Made by a program: the position numbers and the translations under genes. 64,000 bases of DNA from an uncultured Candidatus Pelagibacter sp. Its GTDB lineage: Bacteria; Pseudomonadota; Alphaproteobacteria; Pelagibacterales; Pelagibacteraceae. Positions 11,481 through 22,665 of the stretch are shown here, piece by piece; within the stretch, counting starts at the first letter, position 1, and each line of letters opens with the position of its first letter. The stretch lies in the NCBI GenBank assembly GCA_905616395.1, contig CAJQSQ010000007.1, forward strand, positions 57,577 through 121,576, written 5' to 3'. The notes under the pieces are model-generated. The model saw nothing but the letters and a program-made list of their open reading frames with translations, was not told the origin of the DNA and did not search any database.

Positions 11481-12308
11481 ATGAAAATTTATGATTGTTT
11501 ACCCTATTGTGGAGAAGATCTATTACTTAAGATAAGATTTGAAACTCTTTATCAGGATGTAGATAAATTTGTAATTGTTGAGGGTAATAAACATTTTAAT
11601 GGTGAAAAAAAATCTCAGTTATTTAATTTACAAAAATTTGAAAAATATAAGGATAAAATTAAATATTATTTCATTGAAGATTTTCCAATACATACAGGAA
11701 ATAATTATGAATATGAAGATTATCAAAGAAACCAAATAAAAAGAGGTTTTGATGGATTAGATGCAGAAGATTTGATTCTTTTGTCTGATGTTGATGAAAT
11801 ACCTAATCTAAGAAATAAAAAATTTTTAAATTATGACAGTGCTGTTTTTTTACAAAATATGTATTATTATAAATTTAATATTCATTGGTCAAAAGGCCTC
11901 AAATGGGACAATAAGTGGCCAGGAACAAAGAGTTGTAGATTCAAATACTTTGAAACTGCTGATAAAATAAAAAAATTTAGAGTTAAGAATATTCCTTGGT
12001 GGAGATTTGACAGAAAAATAAAAAGATATGTTGAGTCTGATGGCGGATGGCATTTTACTTTTTTAATGAGCACAAATGATATTAGTAAAAAACTTAGTAG
12101 ATTTAGTCATGAAATAGATCATTTATTAAAAAATAAAGATTATGATATGAATAATCTTCTTGATGAAAAAAAAATAGAGAAAAGAATTCTAGATTTTAAA
12201 GATCCCTATGATAGATCTCATGTTAAATTAAAAAAAGTAAAGATTGATAATACTTTTCCTGAATATATTTTAAAAAATATTGACAAACTCTCAGATTATA
12301 TTGCTTAG
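11481..12308 (+). CDS. Glycosyltransferase family 17 protein
   Basis: The 275-aa product resembles the GT17 family, named for beta-1,4-mannosyl-glycoprotein N-acetylglucosaminyltransferases; bacterial members are uncharacterised. Visible features are the N-terminal [19 protein letters not shown], the [15 protein letters not shown] segment and SDVDEIPNL at about residues 102-110, an acidic cluster that could serve as the DxD-like nucleotide-sugar site. There is no signal peptide or membrane segment, so it is cytosolic. I use the ATG at 11481; a TTG two codons earlier is also in frame. It stands alone after tRNA-Ser and its stop shares bases with the lepA stop. The acceptor is unknown; surface glycan synthesis is inferred. 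Confidence 0.75.
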   Translation: MKIYDCLPYCGEDLLLKIRFETLYQDVDKFVIVEGNKHFNGEKKSQLFNLQKFEKYKDKIKYYFIEDFPIHTGNNYEYEDYQRNQIKRGFDGLDAEDLILLSDVDEIPNLRNKKFLNYDSAVFLQNMYYYKFNIHWSKGLKWDNKWPGTKSCRFKYFETADKIKKFRVKNIPWWRFDRKIKRYVESDGGWHFTFLMSTNDISKKLSRFSHEIDHLLKNKDYDMNNLLDEKKIEKRILDFKDPYDRSHVKLKKVKIDNTFPEYILKNIDKLSDYIA

Positions 12309-14113
12309 GAGTCTTTATTAATTTTTAAAACACCAATAAATGCCTCCTGAGGTATCTCAACTTTTCCAAACTGTTTACCTCTGGCTTTACCTTTTTTTTG
12401 TTTATCTAGCAATTTTCTTTTTCTATCTCTAGCACCACCTCCATGAATTTTTGTTAGAACATCCTTTTTAAAACCTTTAATAGTTTCTCTTGCTATAATC
12501 TTTCCTCCGATTGCTGCCTGAACTGGAATCATAAAATTATGTCGTGGAATCAGATCTCTTAATTTTTCACAAACTTCTCTTCCAACTGTTTGAGCAAAAT
12601 CTTTATGAACCATCATTGATAGGGCATCTACTGGCTCGGCATTAACAAGTATTCCTAATTTTACTAAATCTCCTTCTCTATGACCTATAATTTCATAGTC
12701 AAAACTTGCATAACCGCTAGTCATTGATTTAAGCCTATCATTAAAATCAAAAACAACTTCGTTTAGAGGAATTTCATAATTTAAAACCGCTCTATTACCT
12801 GAATAACTTAAGTTTGTTTGTACTCCTCTTTTATCCTGACAAACCTTTATAATTGCTCCTAGATATTGATCTGGTGTAATAATTGTTGCTTTAATCCAAG
12901 GCTCTTCAATAAATTTAATTAGCGTAGGCTCTGGTAAGCTTGAAGGGTTTTGTAACTCTATTATTTCCCCTTTGTTCATATGAACTTTATAAACTACCCC
13001 AGGTGTTGTGGTTAATAAATTTATATCAAATTCTCTTTCTAATCTTTCAGTTATAATTTCTAAATGTAAGAGACCTAAAAAACCACATCTAAAGCCAAGA
13101 CCTAACGCAGATGAAGATTCTGCCTCATATGAAAAGCTAGCATCATTTAATTGGAGTTTGCCTAAACCATCTTTTAATTTTTGGTATTCAGAACTATCTA
13201 CAGGAAACAATCCACAAAATACAACCGGCTTACTTGGTTTAAATCCTGGAAGCGCCTCTTGAAGTGGTTTGGTTGCATCGCAAATAGTATCACCCACTTT
13301 TGTTTCTGATAAAATTTTTATTCCTGTCGTTATAAAACCAATTTCTCCTGCATTTAATTCATTAACATCAGTTGCTTTTGGAGTAAACACACCTACTTTT
13401 TCAATTACATATTCTTGGTTAGTAGACATCATTTTGATCTTCATATTTTTTGAAATTTTTCCGTTAATAACTCTAACTAGAATAACCACCCCTAAATAAG
13501 TGTCATACCAACTGTCAACTAATAAGCATTTTAAATCAGCATCTTTTTCTCCTTCTGGAGCTGGTAGTGACACTATAATTTGTTCTAGAATATCTTCTAT
13601 ACCCTCACCTGTTTTTCCAGAGCAAGGTATGGCATTTTCAGTATCAATACCTATAACTTCTTCTATTTCTTGTTTTGTTTTTTCTAAGTCTGATGCTGGT
13701 AAATCAACTTTATTTAGTACAGGTACTATCTCATGTTTGGTGTCTAAAGCTTGATAAACATTGGCCAATGTTTGAGCCTCTACACCTTGGGTACTATCAA
13801 CAATTAAAATAGATCCCTCACATGCATACAGAGATCTACTTACTTCATAGCTAAAATCTACGTGTCCTGGAGTATCAATAATGTTTAGAATGTATTCTTT
13901 GCCATCTTTTGCTTTATAATTAAGTTTAACAGTTTGAGCTTTAATAGTTATTCCTCTTTCTCTCTCAATATCCATTGAATCTAGAACTTGTGCCTTCATC
14001 TCTCTTTCTGTAAGGCCACCACATGTGTGAATTATTCTATCTGCAATTGTTGATTTACCATGATCAATATGCGCAATGATTGCAAAGTTTCTGATGTGAT
14101 CAATTTTTGTCAT
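12305..14113 (-). CDS. lepA: Elongation factor 4 (LepA)
   Basis: LepA is a translational GTPase related to EF-G that acts on stalled ribosomes or during initiation. G1 is AHIDHGKST at about residues 14-22, the switch I region is [15 protein letters not shown]3 is DTPGHVDF and G4 is NKVDLP. The LepA-specific C-terminal domain ends with [19 protein letters not shown]. The 602-aa length is typical. It is the last gene of the minus-strand translation block, 2 bp after pheT. Confidence 0.97.
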   Translation of the reverse strand: MTKIDHIRNFAIIAHIDHGKSTIADRIIHTCGGLTEREMKAQVLDSMDIERERGITIKAQTVKLNYKAKDGKEYILNIIDTPGHVDFSYEVSRSLYACEGSILIVDSTQGVEAQTLANVYQALDTKHEIVPVLNKVDLPASDLEKTKQEIEEVIGIDTENAIPCSGKTGEGIEDILEQIIVSLPAPEGEKDADLKCLLVDSWYDTYLGVVILVRVINGKISKNMKIKMMSTNQEYVIEKVGVFTPKATDVNELNAGEIGFITTGIKILSETKVGDTICDATKPLQEALPGFKPSKPVVFCGLFPVDSSEYQKLKDGLGKLQLNDASFSYEAESSSALGLGFRCGFLGLLHLEIITERLEREFDINLLTTTPGVVYKVHMNKGEIIELQNPSSLPEPTLIKFIEEPWIKATIITPDQYLGAIIKVCQDKRGVQTNLSYSGNRAVLNYEIPLNEVVFDFNDRLKSMTSGYASFDYEIIGHREGDLVKLGILVNAEPVDALSMMVHKDFAQTVGREVCEKLRDLIPRHNFMIPVQAAIGGKIIARETIKGFKKDVLTKIHGGGARDRKRKLLDKQKKGKARGKQFGKVEIPQEAFIGVLKINKDS

Positions 14114-14115
14114 GA

Positions 14116-16524
14116 TTATGATCTAATCTTTGCACCAGTTTTAGATTCAACAGCAGAAATAATAAGTTGATTAATTTTTTTTAAATCATCTTCGGTTAAT
14201 GTTTTTTCTAAAGATTGAATAGTTACATTTAATGCAACTGATTTTTTATCTTCAGGAATGTTAGTTCCTTCATAAACATCAAATACTTTGACAGATTTTA
14301 TTAATTCTTTATCTACGTTAGAGATGGTTTCAATTAATTCCTGAACTTTAAAACTTTTATCTAAAACAAAAGCAAAATCTCTTTCTGATTTTTGAAAATC
14401 TGAATATTTATATTGGGTTTTTTGATCTTTTAATGATTTTTTTGGATGTTTTAAATTATCTAAAAATATTTCAAAGCCCACTAATGCTTCAGTTTTAATA
14501 TCTAATTTTTTTAATATACTTGGATGAATGTCACCAAAATAAGCCACTACTTTTTCTTTAGCTTTATTTAGAAATATTCTTCCTGATTTTCCAGGGTGAT
14601 AATAATTTGGTGTTTCATCATCAATGTAGAGTTTGTCTTTATTATAGCCTGCCTCAGCTAAACTTTTAATAACATCACTTTTAACGTCAAATAAGTCAAT
14701 CAGTCTTTCTTTTTCCAGCCAACTCTGCCTAGCCAATTTTCCTGATCTTAACCCGCAAACTACAGTCTGTTGTTCACCTGGCTCAGATCCTAGAAAAATT
14801 GGACCTATTTCGAATAATGATAAATCTTTAAATCCTCTTCCTAAATTCTTATTCAAATGAATAATTAAATTAGAAAAAATTGAACTTCGCAAAACGTTCA
14901 AATCAGAACTTATAGGATTAATTATTTTAATTTCTTTGTTATTTTCAATGAATAACTGATTAATTTTACTATCAGTAAAAGACCATGTGATAGCCTCAAA
15001 ATATCCCTTAGAAGCAATAGATCTTTGTAAAAAATGAAATAACTTTTGTTCTAAATTTAACGTTTGTTTTTTTCTAACTTTTTCAGGTTCAATAATTTTA
15101 ATTTGATCATAACCCTTAATTCTTACAAGCTCTTCTACCACATCAACTTCTTGTGAAATATCAGGTCTCCAAGATGGTATAACTAGATCTAGCAATCCTT
15201 TGTTTTCTTTTATTTCAAATCCTAGGTTATCTAAGATTGTGATCATTTCTTTTGTATTAATATTAAACCCAGTAATTTTTTCAAACAAAGAAGGATCAAA
15301 CTTTAATGATTTTTTTTTAACATCCTCAATTTTTTGAATATCAAATTCACTAACTTCACCACCACATATTTCTTGTATTAAGTTGGCTGCTCTTTCAAGT
15401 CCCTGATCAATTGATAATGGGTCAATACCTCTTTCAAATCTAAATTTTGCATCTGTGTCTATATTCAATATTTTAGATGATTTTCTGATTGATCGTGGGC
15501 TAAAGTAAGCAGACTCAATTAACACATTTTTTGTATCCAACTCAGTTCCAGTTTTTGTGCCTCCTATTATACCACCAAGACCTAATACACCTGACGCATC
15601 TGATATGACACACATCTCATCCTCTAATTCATACTCCTTATTATCTAATGCTTCGAATGTTTCACCTTTTTTAGAATTTCTTACAACTATTCCTTTATCT
15701 ATTTTATCAACATCGTATGCATGAAGTGGTCTATTCAAGTCAAACATTACATAATTTGTAATATCAACTATTGCTGAAATGGGTTTTTGGCCTAAAGAAA
15801 TTATCTTGTCTTTTAACCACTCTGGACTTTCAGTATTTTTTACCCCTTTAATTAAACAACTACCAAAGGATATACATGCTTGATTTTTTTCATTTTTAAT
15901 TTTTACACTAATTGTTTGTTTATTTTTTTTATCAAGTTTTTTTTCTTTTTGATTTATTAATATTCCCACACCAGCCGCAGCTAAATCTCTTGCTATCCCT
16001 CTTACACCTAAGCAATCTGCTCTATTTGGTGTAATGGAAATATCAATTACATTTAAATTTTTTTTCGGAAAATAATTTTCTCCTACTTTTTTGTTATATT
16101 TTTCTGGCAAAAGCTCTGTTATGCCATCACTTTCATTTGATAGATTAAGTTCAGATTCTGAACAAAGCATTCCATATGAGGTTACACCTCTTATTTTGCT
16201 TACCACCAATTTCATTTGGCTTTTTGGTACTACAGCACCAGGGGGAGCATAAATTGTTAATAAACCCTCTTTAGCATTTGGAGCTCCACAAACAACTTTT
16301 ACTGGTTCGCCTGAGCCTATATCAACATCACATACTCTAAGCCTATCTGCATCAGGATGCTTTTCAGCCTTCAAAATTTTGGCAATTAAAAATTCATCAA
16401 GCTCTCCTGATTGACTATCAACACCTTCTACTTCTAAACCAATATCTGTAAGCTTATCAATAATCTGATTTTCATTAAGCTTGGTGTCTAGATGATCTTT
16501 AAGCCATGCTGTTGTAATTTTCAT
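14116..16524 (-). CDS. pheT: Phenylalanyl-tRNA synthetase beta chain
   Basis: PheT is the large subunit of the (alpha-beta)2 enzyme that charges tRNA-Phe. The order is an N-terminal tRNA-binding domain (about residues 40-150, [10 protein letters not shown]), B3/B4 editing domain, B5 domain, catalytic-like core with [15 protein letters not shown] sequence ([13 protein letters not shown]), and a C-terminal anticodon-binding ferredoxin fold ([17 protein letters not shown] onward). At 802 aa it is full length. It overlaps pheS by 4 bp. Confidence 0.97.
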   Translation of the reverse strand: MKITTAWLKDHLDTKLNENQIIDKLTDIGLEVEGVDSQSGELDEFLIAKILKAEKHPDADRLRVCDVDIGSGEPVKVVCGAPNAKEGLLTIYAPPGAVVPKSQMKLVVSKIRGVTSYGMLCSESELNLSNESDGITELLPEKYNKKVGENYFPKKNLNVIDISITPNRADCLGVRGIARDLAAAGVGILINQKEKKLDKKNKQTISVKIKNEKNQACISFGSCLIKGVKNTESPEWLKDKIISLGQKPISAIVDITNYVMFDLNRPLHAYDVDKIDKGIVVRNSKKGETFEALDNKEYELEDEMCVISDASGVLGLGGIIGGTKTGTELDTKNVLIESAYFSPRSIRKSSKILNIDTDAKFRFERGIDPLSIDQGLERAANLIQEICGGEVSEFDIQKIEDVKKKSLKFDPSLFEKITGFNINTKEMITILDNLGFEIKENKGLLDLVIPSWRPDISQEVDVVEELVRIKGYDQIKIIEPEKVRKKQTLNLEQKLFHFLQRSIASKGYFEAITWSFTDSKINQLFIENNKEIKIINPISSDLNVLRSSIFSNLIIHLNKNLGRGFKDLSLFEIGPIFLGSEPGEQQTVVCGLRSGKLARQSWLEKERLIDLFDVKSDVIKSLAEAGYNKDKLYIDDETPNYYHPGKSGRIFLNKAKEKVVAYFGDIHPSILKKLDIKTEALVGFEIFLDNLKHPKKSLKDQKTQYKYSDFQKSERDFAFVLDKSFKVQELIETISNVDKELIKSVKVFDVYEGTNIPEDKKSVALNVTIQSLEKTLTEDDLKKINQLIISAVESKTGAKIRS

Positions 16525-17588
16525 CGGCTTAAGCCCCTATAGTTTGTTGGGACATCTATTGGATCAAATCCAAAATGATTTAGCCATCTATAGTCACAAT
16601 CAAAAAAGGCTCTTAAATCATTAATGCCATATTTTAACATTGCGAGCCTATCTATTCCTATTCCAAATGCATAACCTTGGAATTCATCAGGATTTACTTT
16701 AACATTTTTTAAAACATTGGGATGAACCATTCCACAGCCTAAAACTTCTAGCCATTTATCACCTTCCCCAATTACTATTTTTCCATCTTTTATTTCATAA
16801 CCAATATCAACTTCTGCAGATGGCTCCGTAAATGGGAAATGACTGGGTCTAAATCTCATTTTAATTTTATCAACTTCAAAAAACTCTTTAATAAAATAAT
16901 TTAAACATCCTTTTAAGTGCCCCATATTAATATTTTTATCGATATGTAATCCCTCAACCTGATGAAACATTGGCGTATGGGTTTGATCGCTGTCAGATCT
17001 ATATGTTCTGCCAGGTGCTATTATTTTAAAAGGTGGTTTATCATTAAGCATTGTTCTAATTTGAACTGGAGAAGTATGTGTTCTTAATAATAGTTCTTTT
17101 GCATCATCTAGATAAAAAGTATCATGCATATCTCTTGCGGGATGGTTATCAGGCGTATTTAATGCAGTAAAATTATTATATTCATTTTCAACATCTGGTC
17201 CTTCTTCTACACTAAAACCAATTTCTGAAAAAATTGAAGAAATTTCATCTATGACTTGAGATACGGGATGAATTTTTCCCTGAACAAAAGGTCTCTCTGG
17301 TAAAGTTATATCTATTTTTTCTTTTTCTAACTTTTTGTTAATCTCTTTTGTTTCAATATCATTAATTTTTGTAGTAATTAAATTTTCAAGTTCATTTTTG
17401 ACTAAGTTTAAATCTGATGCAAATTTTTTTCTTTCATCTTCTGCTAATTTTCCAAGCTGTTTAAATTGTGAGCTGATTAACCCAGTTTTACCAAATAGTT
17501 CTGTTTTAATTTGATTAACTTGATTTAAATCTAAATTTTCTTTTAACTTTAAAAGAAAATCATCTTTTATTTTTTTAATATCAGACAT
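16521..17588 (-). CDS. pheS: Phenylalanyl-tRNA synthetase alpha chain
   Basis: PheS carries the class II catalytic site of phenylalanyl-tRNA synthetase. An N-terminal coiled coil (about residues 1-90) precedes the catalytic domain, with [12 protein letters not shown], motif 2 ([29 protein letters not shown]) and motif 3 ([18 protein letters not shown]). The 355-aa length is normal. It is separated from rplT by 43 bp that contain a small 7-bp hairpin (17601-17617). The classic thrS-infC-rpmI-rplT-pheS-pheT order is intact. Confidence 0.97.
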   Translation of the reverse strand: MSDIKKIKDDFLLKLKENLDLNQVNQIKTELFGKTGLISSQFKQLGKLAEDERKKFASDLNLVKNELENLITTKINDIETKEINKKLEKEKIDITLPERPFVQGKIHPVSQVIDEISSIFSEIGFSVEEGPDVENEYNNFTALNTPDNHPARDMHDTFYLDDAKELLLRTHTSPVQIRTMLNDKPPFKIIAPGRTYRSDSDQTHTPMFHQVEGLHIDKNINMGHLKGCLNYFIKEFFEVDKIKMRFRPSHFPFTEPSAEVDIGYEIKDGKIVIGEGDKWLEVLGCGMVHPNVLKNVKVNPDEFQGYAFGIGIDRLAMLKYGINDLRAFFDCDYRWLNHFGFDPIDVPTNYRGLSR

Positions 17589-17631
17589 ATTGAGAGATTA
17601 TTTCTTCACCGAAGAAAAACAATAGTGAAGA

Positions 17632-17988
17632 TTAATTTAGTGCCGATTGAGCTTTTTGAACGATCGTTTTAAAGGCTTCTGGGCTATCGTATGCTATTTC
17701 AGCTAGTATTTTTCTATCTAACTTAATTCCACATTTAGTTAAACCATTAATAAATTTAGAATAAGTTAATCCTTCAGATCTAACACCTGCATTAATCCTT
17801 TGTATCCATAAAGATTTGAATTCTCTTTTTTTGGTTCTACGATCTCTGTAAGCATATTGCATAGCTTTTTCCATAGCTTGCTTTGCAACTCTTATAGTAT
17901 TTTTTCTTCTGCCCCATTGACCTTTGACAGCTTTTAAAACTTTTTTATGTTTAGCGTGACTTGTTACGCCTCTTTTTACTCTAGCCAT
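17632..17988 (-). CDS. rplT: 50S ribosomal protein L20
   Basis: The 118-aa basic protein begins [19 protein letters not shown] and contains [18 protein letters not shown] and RINAG, the diagnostic core of L20. L20 binds 23S rRNA early in 50S assembly and in many bacteria represses its own operon. It follows rpmI with a 1-bp gap. Confidence 0.98.
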   Translation of the reverse strand: MARVKRGVTSHAKHKKVLKAVKGQWGRRKNTIRVAKQAMEKAMQYAYRDRRTKKREFKSLWIQRINAGVRSEGLTYSKFINGLTKCGIKLDRKILAEIAYDSPEAFKTIVQKAQSALN

Positions 17989-17989
17989 T

Positions 17990-18196
17990 TTATCCTCTTA
18001 AGCTGTAAGGCATGTATGATTTAACTATTTTGCCATCTTGTTTTGACATAGCAGTCGTGCCTCTTAATTTTCTAATTTGTGAATTTGTTCTTTTTATCAT
18101 GCCATGTCTCTTTCCAGCTTGAGCCATCATAACTTTCCCTGTAGCTGAGATCTTAAATCTTTTCTTTGCTGAACTTTTAGTTTTTAATTTTGGCAT
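17990..18196 (-). CDS. rpmI: 50S ribosomal protein L35
   Basis: The 68-aa product begins [17 protein letters not shown] and has [18 protein letters not shown], the L35 signature. It lies 53 bp downstream of infC and 1 bp before rplT, in the usual infC-rpmI-rplT order. Confidence 0.98.
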   Translation of the reverse strand: MPKLKTKSSAKKRFKISATGKVMMAQAGKRHGMIKRTNSQIRKLRGTTAMSKQDGKIVKSYMPYSLRG

Positions 18197-18249
18197 AATT
18201 CTGCGGACTTATACAAATATTGGAATAGATTTACAACCTCTATTAAGCC

Positions 18250-18795
18250 TTATAAAGGCTGAATAACCATGATCATTTGCTTCCCATCAAACTTTGGGTG
18301 CAATTCGACTTTGCCAATATCTTGCATATCAGCTTTTATTTTATCCATTAATTCTCTGCCTAAGTGTGAGTGCTGTAGCTCTCTACCCTTAAATCGTATT
18401 GTAAATTTTACCTTGTCACCTTTTCCAATAAACTTTTTGGCATTTTTAACCTTAAAATCATAATCATGAGTTTCTGTAACTGGTCTCATTTTTATTTCTT
18501 TTAATAAAACAATTTTTTGTTTCTTTTTAGCAACATTTGCTTTTTTTTGAGCATCATACTTAAATTTACCCATATCAATAATTTTACATACAGGTGGTTT
18601 TGCATTTGGAGCTATCTCAATTAAATCTAAACCTTGTTCTTTGGCCATTGATATGGCTTCATTAGTATTTAATGTTCCTATGTTTTCACCATCACTTCCG
18701 ATAACCTGAACTTCTGGTGCAGTAATCCTATTATTGGACTTAGGTCCTCTGTCTTTGGTTCTTCTTTGAAAGTAATTTCCTTTAAAATCTGCCAC
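18250..18795 (-). CDS. infC: Translation initiation factor IF-3
   Basis: IF-3 binds the 30S subunit and proofreads start-codon selection. The 181-aa product has the N-domain (NRITAPEVQVIG, DLIEIAPNAKPPVCKIIDMGKFKYD), a Lys-rich linker and the C-domain (IKMRPVTETHDYDFKVKNAKKF). The start codon is GTG at 18795, immediately after the thrS stop; non-ATG starts are a recurring feature of infC in other bacteria. A hairpin AGCCTT-ATA-AAGGCT overlaps the stop codon (18246-18260). Confidence 0.97.
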   Translation of the reverse strand: MADFKGNYFQRRTKDRGPKSNNRITAPEVQVIGSDGENIGTLNTNEAISMAKEQGLDLIEIAPNAKPPVCKIIDMGKFKYDAQKKANVAKKKQKIVLLKEIKMRPVTETHDYDFKVKNAKKFIGKGDKVKFTIRFKGRELQHSHLGRELMDKIKADMQDIGKVELHPKFDGKQMIMVIQPL

Positions 18796-20712
18796 TTAGT
18801 TTGAGGGTGCTTTATTTAAAGCTGAGAATTTTTTTAAAAATAAGTTTAATTCCATATTTTCTTGTTTGTTAGTATCTAATCTTCTAATCGTTACTGAGTT
18901 ACTGTCAACTTCTTTTTTACCACAAATTAATAAAAGTGGTATTTTAGATAAAGAATGTTCTCTAATTTTATAATTCAAATTATGATTCTTTAAATCTACT
19001 TCAGAGTTCATGCCAACATTATTAATCTTTTCATTAACTTCTTTTGCATAAGCATCAAACTCTTCTGAAATAGGGATTACAACTACCTGCAAAGGAGCAA
19101 TCCAAAATGGAAATTTTCCTGCATAGTTTTCTATAAGTATTCCTATAAATCTTTCTAGTGAGCCAAATAATGCTCTATGAAGCATTACTGGAACTTTTTT
19201 AGTTCCATCACTGTCAACAAAGGATGCTTCTAATCTTCCCGGTAAATTTAAGTCTACTTGTAAAGTTCCACATTGCCAATCTCTGCCAATTGCATCTCTT
19301 AAAACAAATTCAATTTTTGGACCATAAAAGGCCCCTTCACCTTTGTTAATTGTATATTCAAGTTTTGAAGCTTTAACGGCATCTAACAAAGCTTTTTCAG
19401 CTTTGTCCCAAACATTATCATCACCAACTCTTAAATCTGGTCTATCTGAATATTTTAGTATTACATTTTCAAAACCAAGATCTTTATAAATATCTAAAAT
19501 TAAATTCGTAACAATTAAACACTCTTCCGTAATTTGATCTTCTGTACAAAAAATATGAGCATCATCTTGAGTAAATGCTCTAACTCTTAACAATCCATGT
19601 AATGCTCCTGAAGGCTCATACCTATGCACTTTTCCAAACTCTGAAATTCTTAGTGGAAGATCTCTATAACTTTTTAAACCTTGATTAAATACCTGAACAT
19701 GTCCTGGACAATTCATTGGTTTAATTGCAAATATTTTTTCATCAGGTGTTTTGGAGGTATACATATGCTCACCATATTTTTCCCAATGACCAGACTTCTC
19801 CCATAGGGCTCTATCTAAAATTTCAGGAGTATTTACTTCTTTGTAGCCTGCTTTATTTTGTCTATCTCTCATATAAGCAACTAACTTTTGAAATAGTTTC
19901 CAGCCCTTTTCATGCCAAAAAACTGATCCTGGACTTTCTTCTCTAAAATGAAATAAATCCATTTCTTTACCAAGTTTTCTATGATCTCTTTTTTCTGCTT
20001 CTTCTATTCTTTTTAAATAATCATCTAGTTCTTTTTGTGATGGCCAGCACGTTCCATAGATTCTTTGTAGCATTTCATTGTTAGAATCACCTCTCCAATA
20101 AGCACCAGCAACTTTTGTAAGTTTAAAGTGCTTACCAATCTTGCCTGTAGATAGTAAGTGAGGTCCTCGGCAAAGATCGTACCATTTACCATGATAATAA
20201 ATTGAAACTTCATTTCCTTCAGGAATCATATCTACAAGTTCGACTTTATATTTTTCACCTAATTTACTATAGTGATCCTTAGTTTTGTCTCTTTCCCAAA
20301 CTTCTCTACGAGTGATTTCATCTTTTTCTACAATTTCCTTCATTGCTATTTCTATTTTTTCCAAATCCTTTGGTGTAAAGGGATCCTCTCTGTAAAAATC
20401 ATAATAAAACCCATCTTTGATTGCTGGACCAATAGCTAATTTGGTTCCAGGGAATATTTTTTGAACCGCCATTGCCATAATGTGCGTAGTATCATGTCTA
20501 ATTGCATCAAGTCCTTCTTGATCTCTAGATGTAAAAATTTTTATTGAACAGTCTTTTTCAATAATAGAAAATAAATCCTTTAGTTCTCCATCAATGCTCA
20601 TAATCAAAGCCTGCTTTGATAAAGATTTACTAATCTTTTCCGCAACCTCTAACCCTGTTACTTTGTTTGGAAAATCAATACTGTTTCCATCTGGTAATGT
20701 AATTAATGGCAT
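18796..20712 (-). CDS. thrS: Threonyl-tRNA synthetase
   Basis: This class II synthetase charges tRNA-Thr. It has an N-terminal TGS domain (residues 1-60), the editing domain with HDTTH (about residue 73), and the catalytic core with the zinc-binding MNCPGH motif near residue 331, motif 2 (RISEFGKVHRYEPSGALHGLLRVRAF) and motif 3 (HRALFGSLERFIGI). A C-terminal anticodon-binding domain follows. The 638-aa length is standard. It abuts infC downstream and the GT4 gene upstream with no gap. Confidence 0.98.
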   Translation of the reverse strand: MPLITLPDGNSIDFPNKVTGLEVAEKISKSLSKQALIMSIDGELKDLFSIIEKDCSIKIFTSRDQEGLDAIRHDTTHIMAMAVQKIFPGTKLAIGPAIKDGFYYDFYREDPFTPKDLEKIEIAMKEIVEKDEITRREVWERDKTKDHYSKLGEKYKVELVDMIPEGNEVSIYYHGKWYDLCRGPHLLSTGKIGKHFKLTKVAGAYWRGDSNNEMLQRIYGTCWPSQKELDDYLKRIEEAEKRDHRKLGKEMDLFHFREESPGSVFWHEKGWKLFQKLVAYMRDRQNKAGYKEVNTPEILDRALWEKSGHWEKYGEHMYTSKTPDEKIFAIKPMNCPGHVQVFNQGLKSYRDLPLRISEFGKVHRYEPSGALHGLLRVRAFTQDDAHIFCTEDQITEECLIVTNLILDIYKDLGFENVILKYSDRPDLRVGDDNVWDKAEKALLDAVKASKLEYTINKGEGAFYGPKIEFVLRDAIGRDWQCGTLQVDLNLPGRLEASFVDSDGTKKVPVMLHRALFGSLERFIGILIENYAGKFPFWIAPLQVVVIPISEEFDAYAKEVNEKINNVGMNSEVDLKNHNLNYKIREHSLSKIPLLLICGKKEVDSNSVTIRRLDTNKQENMELNLFLKKFSALNKAPSN

Positions 20713-21867
20713 TTAATTTAGTAATTTTTTGTACTCTGAATATGTAGAAAAACACATTTTTTCAACATTAAACTTTTTAATTATATTTTTTCTACCTTCT
20801 ATACCAATAGATTTCAATCTAGATTCATCTAATTGTAAGGCTTCGACTATTTTTTTACTTAAAGCTTCTGCATTGCCAGACTGAAATAAAAAACCAGTTA
20901 TATTATCAACAATAGTTTCATTAGACCCCCCAATATCACTTGCTATTATTGGTTTTTCCATTGATTGAGCTTCAACTGCTACCCTTCCAAAGGCTTCAGG
21001 TTCTACTGAGGCTGAAACAACAATGTCTGATATTTTGTAAGCTAACGGCATATTTTTACAATGTTCTATAAATTTTAACTGACTAGTTAGCCTATATTGC
21101 TCAGCCAACCTTTTAATTTTTTTTGTATAAATGTCTCTTCCTTGATCACTACCCAAAATAACAGCATTAAAAGAATCATATCCTAGTTCTTTATTAACAA
21201 GATTTAATGCTTCAATAAATGTCTCCTGCCCTTTCCAGGCAGTTAAACGACCTGGCATTAGGATTATTTTTTTGTTTTTATCGACTTCCCAATCTGAAAT
21301 AAGTCTATTTTCTTCATTGTCTAAAGTTGTTGATGAGTCAAAATAATCAACATTAATACCCCTAAAAATTACTAAGAATTTTTTTTTTAAATCTAAATAT
21401 TTTGGATAATTTTGATTAATATGAGAAAAAATAAAATTTGATCCTGCTATTATTAAATCTGACCTTACCATTACTGAATTGTAAAATTTTTTAAACGGAT
21501 TTTTAAAATTATAAGTGCCATGAAAAGTTGTAACAAACCTTCTTCTTGTAATTTTAGTTGCAAGCAAACAAGACCAAGCTGGAGCACGACTTCTTGCATG
21601 AACAATGGATATATTATTTAGCAAAATAATAAAAATCAATGCTATTGAATTAAAAAACATTAAAAATGGATTTTTACTATGAACGGGAAGTTTTATTACT
21701 TTTACTTTTTTTCTATCAATAAATTTTAATAATTCTCCTCCACTAGTCACTATATAAGAACTGCAATTATTTTCTGGTAAATAGTGTGCAAGATCATAAC
21801 AGCCTGTTTCTGCACCTCCATATCCAAGTTTAGGAATTACTTGCAATACTTTTAATTCTGAAGACAT
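20713..21867 (-). CDS. Glycosyltransferase family 4 protein
   Basis: The 384-aa product has the GT-B fold pattern of group 1 transferases. The N-terminal domain shows VIPKLGYGGAETGCYDLA and HARSRAPAW. The C-terminal nucleotide-sugar domain shows ILMPGRLTAWKGQETFIEAL and EAFGRVAVEAQSMEKPIIASDIGG, with the E-x7-E motif. It probably acts on the cytosolic face of the inner membrane in LPS or surface polysaccharide synthesis; donor and acceptor cannot be read from sequence. It directly precedes thrS, an unusual leader for the translation operon, and is divergent from the hydrolase gene at 21910. Confidence 0.86.
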   Translation of the reverse strand: MSSELKVLQVIPKLGYGGAETGCYDLAHYLPENNCSSYIVTSGGELLKFIDRKKVKVIKLPVHSKNPFLMFFNSIALIFIILLNNISIVHARSRAPAWSCLLATKITRRRFVTTFHGTYNFKNPFKKFYNSVMVRSDLIIAGSNFIFSHINQNYPKYLDLKKKFLVIFRGINVDYFDSSTTLDNEENRLISDWEVDKNKKIILMPGRLTAWKGQETFIEALNLVNKELGYDSFNAVILGSDQGRDIYTKKIKRLAEQYRLTSQLKFIEHCKNMPLAYKISDIVVSASVEPEAFGRVAVEAQSMEKPIIASDIGGSNETIVDNITGFLFQSGNAEALSKKIVEALQLDESRLKSIGIEGRKNIIKKFNVEKMCFSTYSEYKKLLN

Positions 21868-21909
21868 TTGATAGAACTATATATTAAGAATTAATTCTAA
21901 TAAACTCAT

Positions 21910-22665
21910 ATGAATAAATTTAAATACATTAGGGTCCTTAATAACAAGGAAATAAGATACTTAAGTAAAGAATATAAGGATAATCTCTATATTGTTTTTT
22001 TACATGGTTTTATGTCAAGTATTGAAGGTGAAAAACCTCAGGCCATATTAAAATTTGCTAAAAAAAATAAACTTGGCTTTCTTGCTCTCGAATATTCTGG
22101 TCATGGAAAGTCCTCAGGAAAATTTACCAAGGGAAATATCACTCAATGGTCAAAAGAAGTTGAAACAGTAATTAAAAAAATAGTTAAAAAAAATAAATTT
22201 ATCTTAGTTGGCTCGAGTATGGGTGCATGGCTCTCCTTAAATCAATTTAAATATTTTAAAGATCAAATTAAAGGTTTTTTAGGAATTGGTTCAGCTCCAG
22301 AGTTTTTACAAAAACTAATGTGGAAAAAGTTCTCAAAAAAAATGAAGAATGAAACTATAAAGAAAGGAATTTATAATTTAAAACATGGTAATTATGAGTA
22401 TCCAATCACCTATCAATTAATAAAAGATGGTAGAAAAAATAAAATCTTAAATAAAAAAATTAAATCCAGCATCAATGTAACTATGATTCACGGAAATAAA
22501 GATGAAGTTGTTCCAACAAGTTATTCTAGGAAAGTTCTTAAGCTATTTACTAAAGCTAATAAAAAATTAGTAATAATAAAAAATGGTGATCACAGCTTAT
22601 CAAGTAAACAGGGCCTAAAGAGAATACTCTTAGAACTAGATAAAATTACTTCTAATATAGTTTAG
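21910..22665 (+). CDS. Alpha/beta hydrolase
   Basis: The 251-aa protein has the alpha/beta-hydrolase fold: oxyanion segment FLHGFMSS near residue 31, ALEYSGHGKSSG, nucleophile elbow VGSSMGAW (Ser near 102) and the acid/His end HGNKDEVVP and NGDHSL. This resembles the ABHD10/BDGP-like palmitoyl thioesterase-type subgroup, but the substrate is not determined. There is no signal peptide. Its last 30 bp overlap the convergent SDR gene. Confidence 0.82.
   Translation: MNKFKYIRVLNNKEIRYLSKEYKDNLYIVFLHGFMSSIEGEKPQAILKFAKKNKLGFLALEYSGHGKSSGKFTKGNITQWSKEVETVIKKIVKKNKFILVGSSMGAWLSLNQFKYFKDQIKGFLGIGSAPEFLQKLMWKKFSKKMKNETIKKGIYNLKHGNYEYPITYQLIKDGRKNKILNKKIKSSINVTMIHGNKDEVVPTSYSRKVLKLFTKANKKLVIIKNGDHSLSSKQGLKRILLELDKITSNIV

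Noticed and set aside
17601..17617. Hairpin TTTCTTC-ACC-GAAGAAA between rplT and pheS as an attenuator
   Set aside because: A short AT-rich stem with no T-run and no leader peptide; could be chance.
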